64,000 nt of DNA from Mangrovimicrobium sp033283265 (lineage in GTDB: Bacteria > Pseudomonadota > Gammaproteobacteria > Pseudomonadales > Halieaceae), in contig JAWMQN010000005.1 of assembly GCA_033283265.1 (NCBI GenBank), positions 1 to 64,000 on the forward strand. The letters run 5' to 3'. A model generated the notes under the pieces. That model was not told the DNA's origin and ran no database searches. It was given only the letters and a program-made list of their open reading frames with translations. Both the position numbers and the translations under genes were made by a program. Of the stretch, positions 8,159 through 16,768 are shown in pieces (the first letter of the stretch is position 1; the number at the start of each line of letters is the position of its first letter).

Positions 8159-9299
8159 GCACTGCGTCCGTGTTTTTCCCCGCACGCTGCAGTATGACCG
8201 CCGCCTGCAAGCGGGTGCCACCGAAGCGGCTCATCGCGGCAAAGTCCTCCCTGGCCACCGGCAGGTGCTGGTAATCCAGCGCGTGGAGTGACTCGGTGGC
8301 CTCTTCCTGCTGGTCGATTTCAAACGCCGGATCCTGCAGGAACAGGCAGCGCTCGTCGCTACCACTCAGTACCACCCAGTGCGGCGCCTTTTTGCGATCC
8401 AGGCGATAGGTCGATATCAGCACCAGCACGCTTGCCCCCTGATTAAATGCATCGATGAGTTCCTGCTGCTCCAGCCCCCGGTAACTGGTGCTCACGCCCA
8501 AGCGCTGGGCCTCGGTAACAAAGCCCTCGTGCACCAGGGTCATGACCCGCTTCTTGTTGAGGTCGCGTACCCCCTCGAGGAAGAGAGGCCCCACCTGGTT
8601 GACTATCACTTCGGCGCGATAACCGCGACGTGCCGCCGCCAGTGCCAGCCCCAGCGGATGGCAGCCCCCGTGGCCGGAAGTCATGAAAATGGTGGTCGCC
8701 TCGCGCCAGATCTGGATCTCCTCCGCGTGATCCGGCGTGTACGCCTTGTCCAGCGCCGCCATGCCCATCATCAGCGATGCGGGACCACAGGTGAACGCCG
8801 TGCTCTGCGGAAACCAGGGAATGGAACGGCTGGCCTCCAGTTGCTGGTAGGCATGGATACACTTCTCCATGCGCAGGGCATCGCCATGGTCATCGTAGTA
8901 ATCCCGATAGCGGCCGAAGGGGCGATAACCCATGCGCTCGTAGAGCGCTATACCCGCGACGTTGTCAGTGGCGACTTCCAGCCGCATGTACAGCGCCCCC
9001 GCCTGTCTGGCCTCGCGCTCGGCCTGGCGCAACAGGCTGCTGGCCACACCCTTGCCGCGCAGCCGTGGGGCCACTGCAATAGAGTAGAGTCGGGCGAGAC
9101 GGGTCCCGCGGCGCAGGATAGCCAGGGCATAGGCGCAGATGCCTTCAGCGTCCTCCATGACCAGGAACACGCAGTAATCGTGCCGCAACCAACGACGGAA
9201 ACTGCGGCGACTCAGCCTGTCGCCATCGAAACTCGCCGCTTCGAGCGCCAGCAAGCCTTCGAGATCGCCCTCGACGGCGCGGCGGAAAACTTCGGTCAT
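8151..9299 (-). CDS. GNAT acetyltransferase fused to a C39-like cysteine peptidase
   Basis: A 382-residue two-domain protein. Residues 1-150 are a GNAT N-acetyltransferase of the RimI type, with the acetyl-CoA-binding segment LYSIAVAPRLRGKGVASSLL at 71-90. Residues about 160-375 are a papain-like C39 domain, with a likely catalytic cysteine in FTCGPASL (C171), histidine in APHWVVLSG (H307) and aspartate in LQDPAF (D323). The ATG start gives MTEVFRRA, directly at the beginning of the GNAT fold; the longer frame runs into the divergent promoter. Such fusions occur beside RimK-like ligases of the RLAN type. A role in peptide modification or cleavage is inferred. Confidence 0.88.
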   Translation of the reverse strand: MTEVFRRAVEGDLEGLLALEAASFDGDRLSRRSFRRWLRHDYCVFLVMEDAEGICAYALAILRRGTRLARLYSIAVAPRLRGKGVASSLLRQAEREARQAGALYMRLEVATDNVAGIALYERMGYRPFGRYRDYYDDHGDALRMEKCIHAYQQLEASRSIPWFPQSTAFTCGPASLMMGMAALDKAYTPDHAEEIQIWREATTIFMTSGHGGCHPLGLALAAARRGYRAEVIVNQVGPLFLEGVRDLNKKRVMTLVHEGFVTEAQRLGVSTSYRGLEQQELIDAFNQGASVLVLISTYRLDRKKAPHWVVLSGSDERCLFLQDPAFEIDQQEEATESLHALDYQHLPVAREDFAAMSRFGGTRLQAAVILQRAGKNTDAVHE

Positions 9300-9374
9300 G
9301 GGATGCGTGCTAACCTTTCCCCGGCGGCAGGGCAAATGTGGTAGAAGTTGCCAAAAATATACTCCCGGGTCCGA

Positions 9375-9403
9375 TTGACTGCCAGACAGAGCTACCAAAT
9401 ACT
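9375..9403 (+). promoter_or_regulatory. candidate sigma-70 promoter for the ATP-grasp gene
   Basis: TTGACT (9375-9380) and AATACT (9398-9403) are separated by 17 bases. Transcription would begin about 30 bases ahead of the GTG start of the ATP-grasp gene. The box lies in the 140-base gap that also has to drive the divergent GNAT-C39 gene. Confidence 0.45.
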
Positions 9404-9439
9404 TGCGCCAGTTTTCCACATCTTCCGGGCTCTGCGCAC

Positions 9440-10912
9440 GTGTCCAAAACACTGATTGTCGTTCACCAGTTGAAGGACTGGCCCCAACCGCCGACCTCCG
9501 GTGAACTGATCACATTCAAGGATTACGCAGCCGGCAATTACCCGCAACCCGGCGGCGCCCGACCGCGTATCATCAACCTTTGCCGCAAGTTCGGCTACCT
9601 GTCGGAAGGCTATTACTGCTCGCTCCTCGCCGAGGCGCGCGGTCACAAGGTGACACCCACGCTGCAGACCCTCAGCGACCTGACCCGCCGTTCGCTCTAC
9701 CGGATCCGGGTAAGCGACCTCGGAGTTCACCTCGGTGCACTGCCCGCCGCAGCAGAACCCGACAGCAGCAGCGTCCGGCTGCGGGTGTTCTTCGGCCGCA
9801 CCCTCGACAGCGCCCACGATGAACTCGCCCGCCGCCTGTTCGAGACCTATCCCTGCCCCCTGCTGGAGGTGACCCTGAAGCGCAAGGCGCAGTGGGAAAT
9901 CTCCGGCTTGCGAGCGATTTCTCCGCGCCAGCTGAGCCCGGAGGAACGGGAATTGTTCAGCTGGACACTGGAGGACTTCACCCGCAAGCACTGGCGCCGC
10001 AAGCGCGAGCGCACTCACGCCCGCTACGACATGGCGATCCTCTGTGACCCCGGTGAAAAGCTGCCGCCTTCCAATGCCGGCGCGCTCAAGCGCTTTATCC
10101 GGGCGGGCCGCGAAATGGGTATCCGCTGCCAGCTGATCACCCAGCGCGACTACCTGCGCCTGCCCGAATTCGATGGCCTGTTCATTCGCACCACGACCAA
10201 CATCGACCACTTCACCTTCCGCTTTTCCCGCAAGGCGGAAAACGAGGGCCTTGTGGTAATCGACGACAGCAACTCGATCCTGCGGTGTACCAACAAGGTG
10301 TACCTGGCTGACCTGTTTCGTATAAACAAGGTCCCGGCACCGCGTACCCGCCTCCTGCACCGGGGTCGCAAGGAGCAGTTCGACCAGTTGGTGGCGGAGT
10401 TCGGCTTCCCGGTAGTCATCAAGATTCCCGACGGCTCTTTCTCCCGCGGCGTGGAAAAAGCCAACTCCCGCGAGGAACTGGAGGCGATCTGCACCAAGCT
10501 TTTTCGCGAGTCGACACTGCTGCTCGCGCAGGAATTCCTCTACACGGATTTCGACTGGCGTATCGGCGTGCTCGATCGGCAGCCGCTCTACGCCTGCCGC
10601 TACTACATGGTGAAAAAGCACTGGCAGATCTACCGCCATGGCCAGCGCACAAATTCCGGCGGCTTCGACACCCTGCCGCTCGACCAGGTCCCGCCTGCAG
10701 TTTTGAGTGCAGCACTTGCGGCGACACGCCCCATCGGCGACGGCTTCTACGGTGTAGACGTGAAAGAGAAAGACGGCCGCGGCTACGTCATCGAAGTCAA
10801 CGACAACCCGAGTATCGAATCCGGCGTCGAGGACAAGTTTCTCGGCATGGAGCTGTATCGGTCGGTCATGCGTACCTTCCTCAAGCGCATGGAGGCTCGC
10901 CGCGGCCACTGA
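9440..10912 (+). CDS. RimK-like ATP-grasp ligase with RLAN N-terminal domain
   Basis: A 490-residue protein. The N-terminal half is the domain usually fused to RimK-type ligases (RLAN). The C-terminal half is an ATP-grasp domain with a phosphate-binding glycine/serine loop (KIPDGSFSRGV) and the metal-binding EVNDNPSIESG segment. RimK enzymes add glutamate to protein C-termini or build small peptides; the substrate here is unknown. I start at the GTG that yields SKTLIVV after the initiator, the family's usual beginning; the upstream in-frame ATG would place the N-terminus inside the promoter, and no strong ribosome site helps decide. It is divergent from the two peptidase-type genes, a conserved association. 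Confidence 0.88.
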   Translation: MSKTLIVVHQLKDWPQPPTSGELITFKDYAAGNYPQPGGARPRIINLCRKFGYLSEGYYCSLLAEARGHKVTPTLQTLSDLTRRSLYRIRVSDLGVHLGALPAAAEPDSSSVRLRVFFGRTLDSAHDELARRLFETYPCPLLEVTLKRKAQWEISGLRAISPRQLSPEERELFSWTLEDFTRKHWRRKRERTHARYDMAILCDPGEKLPPSNAGALKRFIRAGREMGIRCQLITQRDYLRLPEFDGLFIRTTTNIDHFTFRFSRKAENEGLVVIDDSNSILRCTNKVYLADLFRINKVPAPRTRLLHRGRKEQFDQLVAEFGFPVVIKIPDGSFSRGVEKANSREELEAICTKLFRESTLLLAQEFLYTDFDWRIGVLDRQPLYACRYYMVKKHWQIYRHGQRTNSGGFDTLPLDQVPPAVLSAALAATRPIGDGFYGVDVKEKDGRGYVIEVNDNPSIESGVEDKFLGMELYRSVMRTFLKRMEARRGH

Positions 10913-11016
10913 ATGGCGGGCTGCCTCATCCGCAGCCAATGGCAATAACGTGCAATATTCCCTTGCTGCCCTCTTCCCGCTGTTCAAGAATCAACGTGAG
11001 GACTGATAGGAGCAGA

Positions 11017-12756
11017 ATGCTGAAGTCACTGTCGGGGATATCTCAGCGCCGGGCGATCACCCGCCCGCACTGGTCCAGCGCACTGCTGGTGGCTACTACT
11101 CTGTCCGCAGCTTCTGCGCTGGCCGCGCCTGCGTCGGACTGCCGCGATGCGCCGCAACTCACTCAGCTGGAAAAATTTAGTTTCCAGTACAACGGCAAGA
11201 GCCAGGCTTTCATCGACAGTATTCCGCCGGACGCGGTGATCGGCGAGGTCCACTTTACCCGTTACAACGTCTTCAACCTCGAGGATGAGCGCGAAGATGT
11301 CTGGCTCTACCAATTGGCCAACCGGCTGAACCGCGTCACCTGGGAGTCGGTTATCAACAGCCAGTTGCTGGTCGCCCCCGGCGACGACTACAAGCCCGAA
11401 CTACTGGCCGAGTCGGAGCGCCTGCTGCGCGACCTCGTGTTTCTCTACGATGCCAGGGTGGTACCAGTCCGAATCTGCGACAACGTAGTCGACGTCGAGG
11501 TCGTCACCCGCGATACCTGGACCCTCAACCCGACGATCAGCCTGTCCCGCAGCGGCGGCGAAAACAGCACAACTCTGGGTATCACTGATTCCAACCTGCT
11601 CGGCAGTGGCAAGGAACTCGGGCTGTTCTACGACGACGACCCCGACCGCAGCGGTTATAGCATCCACTACCGTGACCCGGCCGTGCGCAACTCCCGATGG
11701 ACCGCCGAGATGACGTTCAGTGACAACGACGATGGTTACTACCGCGAACTGGCCATAGAAAGGCCGTTCTTTTCCGTCTACGAGCCCTGGTCCGCCGGCG
11801 GCTATGGCAAACAGGGCAAGTTCGAGCAGGCCACCTGGTTCCGCGGCGATGAGGTCAGCGAGTTTGAGCAACAGTACGACGAGGTCCGTATCTTCGCGGC
11901 TCTCGCGAACAACCCCGTCAGCGGGCGCCATGTCGGCCGCTGGTTTGCCGGACTGCACTACGAGACCAACCAGTTCGATTTCAGCGATTCGGACATTCCC
12001 CCCACCCGACTGCCGGAAGATCGCGATTACGTTTACCCCTTTATCGGCTTCGAGTCGATCGAGGACAGCTTCAGCAAGGTCCGCAACATGGACTACATCG
12101 CGCGAACCGAGGATTTCTACGTCGGGCAGCGCTACCACTGGACGCTTGGCTGGGCCGCGGAGGGGCTCGGCTCAAGCCGGGACCAGCTGGCCATGGACGG
12201 GTTTTACCAGGCATCCTACTGGGTGGACCACCAGAACCTGCTGCGCATCCAGGGCTTTGCCAACGGCTACCTCGACGCCAATGACGGCGACTTCGAGAAT
12301 CTCTGGCTGACCCTGAACACAAGCTATTACCGTCGCCAGCACCACAACTGGACCTTCTACACCAATGCCCGCCTCGACTACACCAGCGGGCTGACCGGGG
12401 ATCGCCAGGTGCTGCTCGGCGGCGACACCGGCCTGCGCGGCTACGATCGCAACTACCAGGCCGGGGATCGCAGCTTCGTCGTCAGCCTGGAGGAGCGCTA
12501 CTACTCCGACAGTCACCCCTTGCGCCTGTTCCGCATTGGTTATGCCGCTTTCCTCGATGTCGGACGGGCCTGGTACGACGATCAGGACAATGGCGAGAAT
12601 GGCGGCACTCTCGCCGATATCGGTATCGGCGTGCGTCTCAACTCCAGCCGCGCCAACAAGAACCGGGTGATCCATATCGATCTGGCTTTCCCCCTGATCA
12701 GCGGCGAGAACGTGGACAGCGTGCAGTTGCTGTTCCGCGTGCGGGACCAGTTCTAG
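11017..12756 (+). CDS. Omp85-family outer membrane protein (BamA/TamA-like, short)
   Basis: A 579-residue protein with a signal peptide (hydrophobic LLVATTLSAASALA ending near residue 36), about 150 residues that can form one or two POTRA-like modules, and a C-terminal beta-barrel of alternating aromatic and polar residues ending in phenylalanine. The GGDTGLRGYDRN segment matches the conserved L/V-RGY/F signature of Omp85 barrels. It is far shorter than BamA, so it is a different family member. The ATG chosen has a TAGGAG box just upstream. It follows the ATP-grasp gene on the same strand by 104 bases and may share its transcript. Confidence 0.82.
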   Translation: MLKSLSGISQRRAITRPHWSSALLVATTLSAASALAAPASDCRDAPQLTQLEKFSFQYNGKSQAFIDSIPPDAVIGEVHFTRYNVFNLEDEREDVWLYQLANRLNRVTWESVINSQLLVAPGDDYKPELLAESERLLRDLVFLYDARVVPVRICDNVVDVEVVTRDTWTLNPTISLSRSGGENSTTLGITDSNLLGSGKELGLFYDDDPDRSGYSIHYRDPAVRNSRWTAEMTFSDNDDGYYRELAIERPFFSVYEPWSAGGYGKQGKFEQATWFRGDEVSEFEQQYDEVRIFAALANNPVSGRHVGRWFAGLHYETNQFDFSDSDIPPTRLPEDRDYVYPFIGFESIEDSFSKVRNMDYIARTEDFYVGQRYHWTLGWAAEGLGSSRDQLAMDGFYQASYWVDHQNLLRIQGFANGYLDANDGDFENLWLTLNTSYYRRQHHNWTFYTNARLDYTSGLTGDRQVLLGGDTGLRGYDRNYQAGDRSFVVSLEERYYSDSHPLRLFRIGYAAFLDVGRAWYDDQDNGENGGTLADIGIGVRLNSSRANKNRVIHIDLAFPLISGENVDSVQLLFRVRDQF

Positions 12757-12856
12757 CGCCCAGACCGCCGTCGAAGCAAAAATTCAATTTCCAGCAGCCC
12801 CCGCATGCGATAATGTGCCGCCGCCAAAACCATCGCTGGCATGCAACAGGAAAGTA

Positions 12857-13957
12857 GTGAAGGAAAATGCGATAACAATCTGGGCGCTCCTGGGGGAGCG
12901 GGATGAGCACAACGGGCAGTTGCGCGCCCTGGCCAGCGCCCTCGGTCGTCCGGTCGTGGAAAAACAACTCAGGCCACACCGTTGGGAATTGCTGGTGCAA
13001 CTGGGCCGCGGCGCCACCCTGGCAGGTATCGACCTGTCGGCATCCGACCCCATAAACCCACCCTGGCCTGACCTTGTGATTACCGCTGAACGCAGTTGCG
13101 AGCCCGTGGCCCAGTGGCTCAGGCGTCAGTCCGCTGGCCGCACCCGCCTGATTCACCTCGGCCGCCCCTGGGCTTCGGCGTACAACTGGGACCTGATCAT
13201 CACCACGCCGCAGTACGCGCTGCCCTCGCTGCCCAATGTCGCGCGACTCTCCCTGCCCCTACAGCCGGCTCCCGCAGCGGGTGAAACAGCAGAGGCGCAA
13301 AAAATCACCTCGGAGATCGCGGCCCTGCCGCGGCCCTGGATCGCCCTTCTCCCGGGTGAGTCCGCCCCTCCCTTCGTTTTCACCCGTGCGAAAGCCGCCG
13401 CCCTGGGGGATGTCGCCGACCGACTCGCTGCAGCCACAGGCGGCTCGCTGCTCTACTGTGATGACTCGCGCACACCCTGGGCCGCGGCCGGCGATCTGCT
13501 CGGCCAATTGCGCGGGGACAACTACATCTATCACGACGCGAGCTCCGCTGGATCGTATCGCCACTTTCTCGCCTGTGCCGACGCAATTCTCATGACGGCT
13601 GACTCAGCGGGAAAACTGGCCGAAGCCGCCAGCACCGGCAAGCCCCTGTTACTGTTCGACAGCAGTGATGGCACCACCCCCTGGTGGAAACTCGCGCACA
13701 ACTATCGCTTCAGTCACCTGCGTCACCAGCTGATCCAGAGCCTGCTACCGCAGCGACTGCAAACCCGACCGGAGAAACTCCAGCAGGGCCTGCTCGCCAG
13801 CAACCGTGCGCTACTTCTGGGTAAGGAAAATTTATCCGAGGGTGTGCGATACCTGCTGCACAGTACTGACTCCCGCGCGGGGGGATCGAAATCAGCGACC
13901 AGTGCCAAGGAACTGCAAGCAGTGGTCTGGGCCGTGGAGCGACTACTTTCGGCCTGA
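12857..13957 (+). CDS. ELM1/GtrOC1-type putative glycosyltransferase
   Basis: A 366-residue protein of the bacterial family annotated as mitochondrial fission ELM1 family. Members have a GT-B-like fold and are thought to be glycosyltransferases. Typical segments are seen: the N-terminal IWALLGERDEHNGQ, WPDLVITAERS, TRLIHLGRP, the TTPQYALPSLPNV stretch, and a C-terminal TADSAGKLAEAASTGKPLLLF nucleotide-sugar-type site. The GTG start follows AGGAAA; the extra 14 codons upstream look non-coding. It is about 100 bases after the Omp85 gene, so cell-envelope work is plausible but unproven. Confidence 0.8.
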   Translation: MKENAITIWALLGERDEHNGQLRALASALGRPVVEKQLRPHRWELLVQLGRGATLAGIDLSASDPINPPWPDLVITAERSCEPVAQWLRRQSAGRTRLIHLGRPWASAYNWDLIITTPQYALPSLPNVARLSLPLQPAPAAGETAEAQKITSEIAALPRPWIALLPGESAPPFVFTRAKAAALGDVADRLAAATGGSLLYCDDSRTPWAAAGDLLGQLRGDNYIYHDASSAGSYRHFLACADAILMTADSAGKLAEAASTGKPLLLFDSSDGTTPWWKLAHNYRFSHLRHQLIQSLLPQRLQTRPEKLQQGLLASNRALLLGKENLSEGVRYLLHSTDSRAGGSKSATSAKELQAVVWAVERLLSA

Positions 13958-13962
13958 ACAAG

Positions 13963-13996
13963 AAAACGCCCCGGTCCAGCAGATGGCACCGGGGCG
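13963..13996 (-). terminator. terminator of the ilvIH operon
   Basis: Inverted repeat CGCCCCGGT (13967-13975) / ACCGGGGCG (13988-13996) with a 12-base loop. On the minus strand it is followed by four T, so it points to the end of ilvH. The plus-strand side has no T run, so it would stop the convergent ELM1 gene poorly. Confidence 0.65.
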
Positions 13997-14027
13997 CTAA
14001 CGGTTGAGCTGGACGAGTCCGGCCGAA

Positions 14028-14519
14028 TTACAGGCTCAGCACTTTCTCACCGCGGGATATACCCGCCACGCCTGAACGCACCACCTCGAGGATATCCACC
14101 TCGGCCATCGCCGCGACGAAGGCGTCGAGCTTCTCCGAGGTGCCCACCAGCTGGATGGTGTAGACGTTGGGCCCAACATCCACGATCTGGCCGCGGAAGA
14201 TATCTACGGTGCGCTTGACCTCGTCGCGGGCCACACCGTGGGCGCGCACCTTGATCAGCAGCAGGTCCCGCTCGATGTGCGCGCCGTTGGTCAGGTCGAC
14301 CAACTTCACCACGTCGATCAGCTTGTTCAGCTGCTTGGTGATCTGCTCGATGTGCTTGTCATCACCTATCGTAGTCAGGGTCAGGCGCGACAGGGTCGGG
14401 TCGTCCGTCGGTGCAACATTGAGGGTCTCGATGTTGTAGCCGCGCTGGGAAAACAGGCCGACCACCCGCGACAGGGCGCCGGGCTCGTTTTCCAGCAGAA
14501 TCGAAATTATCCGGCGCAT
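14028..14519 (-). CDS. ilvH: IlvH, acetolactate synthase regulatory small subunit
   Basis: A 163-residue subunit that activates IlvI and gives valine feedback inhibition. The N-terminal ACT domain starts with MRRIISILLENEPGALSRV and carries the valine-binding glycine/asparagine segment (GLFSQRGYNIETL). The C-terminal domain ends in the conserved SGVAGISRGEKVL-type tail. The ATG lies two bases after the ilvI stop, so the two subunits are co-translated. Ten further in-frame codons upstream overlap ilvI and are not used. Confidence 0.97.
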   Translation of the reverse strand: MRRIISILLENEPGALSRVVGLFSQRGYNIETLNVAPTDDPTLSRLTLTTIGDDKHIEQITKQLNKLIDVVKLVDLTNGAHIERDLLLIKVRAHGVARDEVKRTVDIFRGQIVDVGPNVYTIQLVGTSEKLDAFVAAMAEVDILEVVRSGVAGISRGEKVLSL

Positions 14520-14521
14520 GT

Positions 14522-16267
14522 TCAGGTCCTCTCGTTCTTGCTCAGCCACATGTCTTTCATCGAACCGTTGGGCGCGACATGCATCGGGTAAACGTGTTCC
14601 ATCCGGTCGACGAAAACGTCGAGGAAGACGGTGCGATCCTTGAGGGCAAAGGCCTCATCCATCGCCGCATCCAGGTCCTCCAGTTTTTTCACCTGCATGC
14701 CGACATGGCCGAAGGCCTCCGCCAGCTTGACGAAGTCAGGCAGCGAATCCTCGTAGGTACTGCTGGAGTAACGCCCCTCGTACTGCATGTCCTGCCACTG
14801 CTTGACCATGCCGAGGTAGTTGTTGCGCAGGTTGATGATCTTCACCGGCGTGTTGTACTGCTTGCAGGTGGAGAGCTCCTGGATGTTCATCTGGATACTC
14901 CCCTCACCGGTGACGCAGGCCACGTCCATGTCCGGGAAGGCCAGTTTGACCCCCATGGCCGCGGGCAGGCCGAAGCCCATGGTGCCGAGGCCGCCGGAGT
15001 TGATCCAGCGCCGGGGCTGGTCGAAGCGATAGTACTGGGCGGCAAACATCTGGTGCTGGCCCACGTCCGAGGTGACGTAGGCGTTGCCACTCGTGGCCCT
15101 GTACAGGCTCTCGATCACCTGCTGGGGCATGATCATTTCGCTCTCGGCGTAGCGGCGACCAGTGAGCAGGCCGTGCTTGTCGCGCCACTCGTCGATCTGC
15201 TGCCACCAGCGATCCAGCGCAACGCTGTCCGGGAGGGAAGCGTCCTTCGAGCGCAACTCGTCCACCTGGGCCAACAGTTCGGTCAGCACCGACTGCACCG
15301 GGCCAACGATGGGGATATGAGCCGTCACCGTCTTGGAAATGGAAGTCGGGTCGACATCGATGTGAATCACTTTGGCACCCGGACAGAACTTGGCCACGGT
15401 GTTGGTGACCCGGTCGTCGAAGCGGGCACCGACGGCGAGTATCACATCCGAGTGGTGCATCGCCATGTTGGCCTCGTAGAAGCCGTGCATGCCGAGCATG
15501 CCGAGGAACTGGCGGTCGGTGCCGGGATAGGCGCCCAGCCCCATCAGGGTATTGGTCACCGGGTAGTTCAGTTCGCGAGCCAGGCGGGTCAGCAATTCGC
15601 TGCCCTCCCCCTGAACGACACCGCCGCCAGCGTAGATCACCGGGCGCTTGGCAGAGAGCAGCATGCGAGCCGCTTTCTTGATCTGCCCGGTGTGACCGCG
15701 CTGGGCCGGAGCGTAGGAACGCAGCTTTATGCTCTCGGGATAGTTGTACTCGAACTTGGCGTCCGGGCGGGTGCAATCCTTCGGGATATCGATGACCACC
15801 GGGCCGGGACGGCCTGAGGAGGCAATATAAAAGGCCTTCTTGATCATCGCCGGGATGTCTTCGGGCTGCTTCACCATGAAGCTGTGCTTCACAATGGGCC
15901 GGGAGATGCCGACCATGTCGGTTTCCTGGAAGGCGTCCTCGCCGATCAGGTGGGTTGCCACCTGGCCGGACAGCACCACCATGGGGATGGAATCCATGTA
16001 GGCCGTGGCGATGCCGGTGATCGCGTTGGTGGCCCCGGGGCCGGAAGTTACCAGCACCACGCCGGGCTTGCCGGTAGCGCGGGCGTAGGCGTCCGCTGCA
16101 TGGGTGGCGGCCTGTTCGTGGCGCACCAGAATGTGGGGTACCTTGCAGTCCTTGAACAGCGCATCGTAGATGTGCAGTACGGCACCGCCCGGGTAACCAA
16201 AGATGTATTCGACGCCCTCGTCCTCGAGTGCGCGCGCAATCATTTCACCGCCGGATAAAAGATCCAC
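14522..16267 (-). CDS. ilvI: IlvI, acetolactate synthase catalytic large subunit
   Basis: A 581-residue thiamine diphosphate and FAD enzyme that condenses pyruvate with pyruvate or 2-oxobutyrate, the first common step of branched-chain amino acid synthesis. The glutamate of the EDEGVEYIFGYPGG N-terminal segment and the GEGSIQMNIQEL thiamine-diphosphate site (GDG-type, here GEG) are visible. The start is a GTG preceded by AGGAG, giving VDLLSGGEMIARAL as in other large subunits. The frame stays open for 94 more codons upstream, but these have no ribosome site and do not fit the family. Confidence 0.96.
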   Translation of the reverse strand: MDLLSGGEMIARALEDEGVEYIFGYPGGAVLHIYDALFKDCKVPHILVRHEQAATHAADAYARATGKPGVVLVTSGPGATNAITGIATAYMDSIPMVVLSGQVATHLIGEDAFQETDMVGISRPIVKHSFMVKQPEDIPAMIKKAFYIASSGRPGPVVIDIPKDCTRPDAKFEYNYPESIKLRSYAPAQRGHTGQIKKAARMLLSAKRPVIYAGGGVVQGEGSELLTRLARELNYPVTNTLMGLGAYPGTDRQFLGMLGMHGFYEANMAMHHSDVILAVGARFDDRVTNTVAKFCPGAKVIHIDVDPTSISKTVTAHIPIVGPVQSVLTELLAQVDELRSKDASLPDSVALDRWWQQIDEWRDKHGLLTGRRYAESEMIMPQQVIESLYRATSGNAYVTSDVGQHQMFAAQYYRFDQPRRWINSGGLGTMGFGLPAAMGVKLAFPDMDVACVTGEGSIQMNIQELSTCKQYNTPVKIINLRNNYLGMVKQWQDMQYEGRYSSSTYEDSLPDFVKLAEAFGHVGMQVKKLEDLDAAMDEAFALKDRTVFLDVFVDRMEHVYPMHVAPNGSMKDMWLSKNERT

Positions 16268-16626
16268 AGCAATTCTCCTGCCGAATGGCGCCCAACGCGT
16301 AACCCTCGCCGGCGCATTCAAGTCATTGTGTGGACGGTGCGAGAACGGATACCTGGAACCGGTACCCGGCTGGCCACGCCACCCCCTTTCGACCATGACA
16401 CAGCTCGCAACCACCCCCGCGAGGAGGCTCCTCCAGGGAATATCGATCACGAACCCGTGTATCGGTCGCCCTGCGGGGTAGCGCAGTGTCTGGCCCTCAA
16501 CCGGGCCGATGCGGCGCCGATTGAATACGGGACTCACAGTCAGCTGCACCGAATAATCGGATCAGCGCAGTAGGCCAGCGGCCGAGGGTACTCGACGTTA
16601 GCCGTTGCCAACTGTAAGACGCCGCC
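16268..16626 (-). other. long leader of ilvIH
   Basis: About 350 bases separate the predicted ilvIH transcription start from the ilvI GTG, longer than needed for a simple 5' end. On the minus strand a GTG at 16450 opens a stretch rich in Val, Ile and Leu codons (about ten in twenty), which is what an attenuation leader peptide would look like. However, the frame runs into ilvI without a stop. A GAGGAG/CTCCTC hairpin follows about 25 bases after that GTG. Attenuation is possible but not shown. No other gene is seen here. Confidence 0.45.
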
Positions 16627-16655
16627 AATCTAGGCCTCCGCCAGAGGATTGTCAA
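16627..16655 (-). promoter_or_regulatory. sigma-70 promoter for ilvIH
   Basis: On the minus strand a perfect TTGACA (16650-16655) and TAGATT (16627-16632) are 17 bases apart. They face ilvI and sit back to back with the DUF4124 promoter. Confidence 0.7.
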
Positions 16656-16707
16656 CCGCGAAAGCAGCGAGATCCACAGAATCACCAGAAATCTCCCGGT
16701 TTGTGGT

Positions 16708-16735
16708 TTGCGCCTGCCAGCACTACTCTTATACT
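16708..16735 (+). promoter_or_regulatory. candidate sigma-70 promoter for the DUF4124 gene pair
   Basis: TTGCGC (16708-16713) and TATACT (16730-16735) have a 16-base spacer. The first GTG start follows about 34 bases after the -10. Confidence 0.5.
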
Positions 16736-16768
16736 CGGGTTTTCTATAAAAAATCAGGGGCTTATGCG

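Noticed and set aside
14579..15817. A 412-codon open frame on the plus strand opposite ilvI
   Set aside because: Antisense shadow of a well-recognised gene.
16268..16549. The upstream extension of ilvI as the true N-terminus of the protein
   Set aside because: The GTG at 16267 has an AGGAG box and gives the family's normal beginning; the extension does not resemble any family member.
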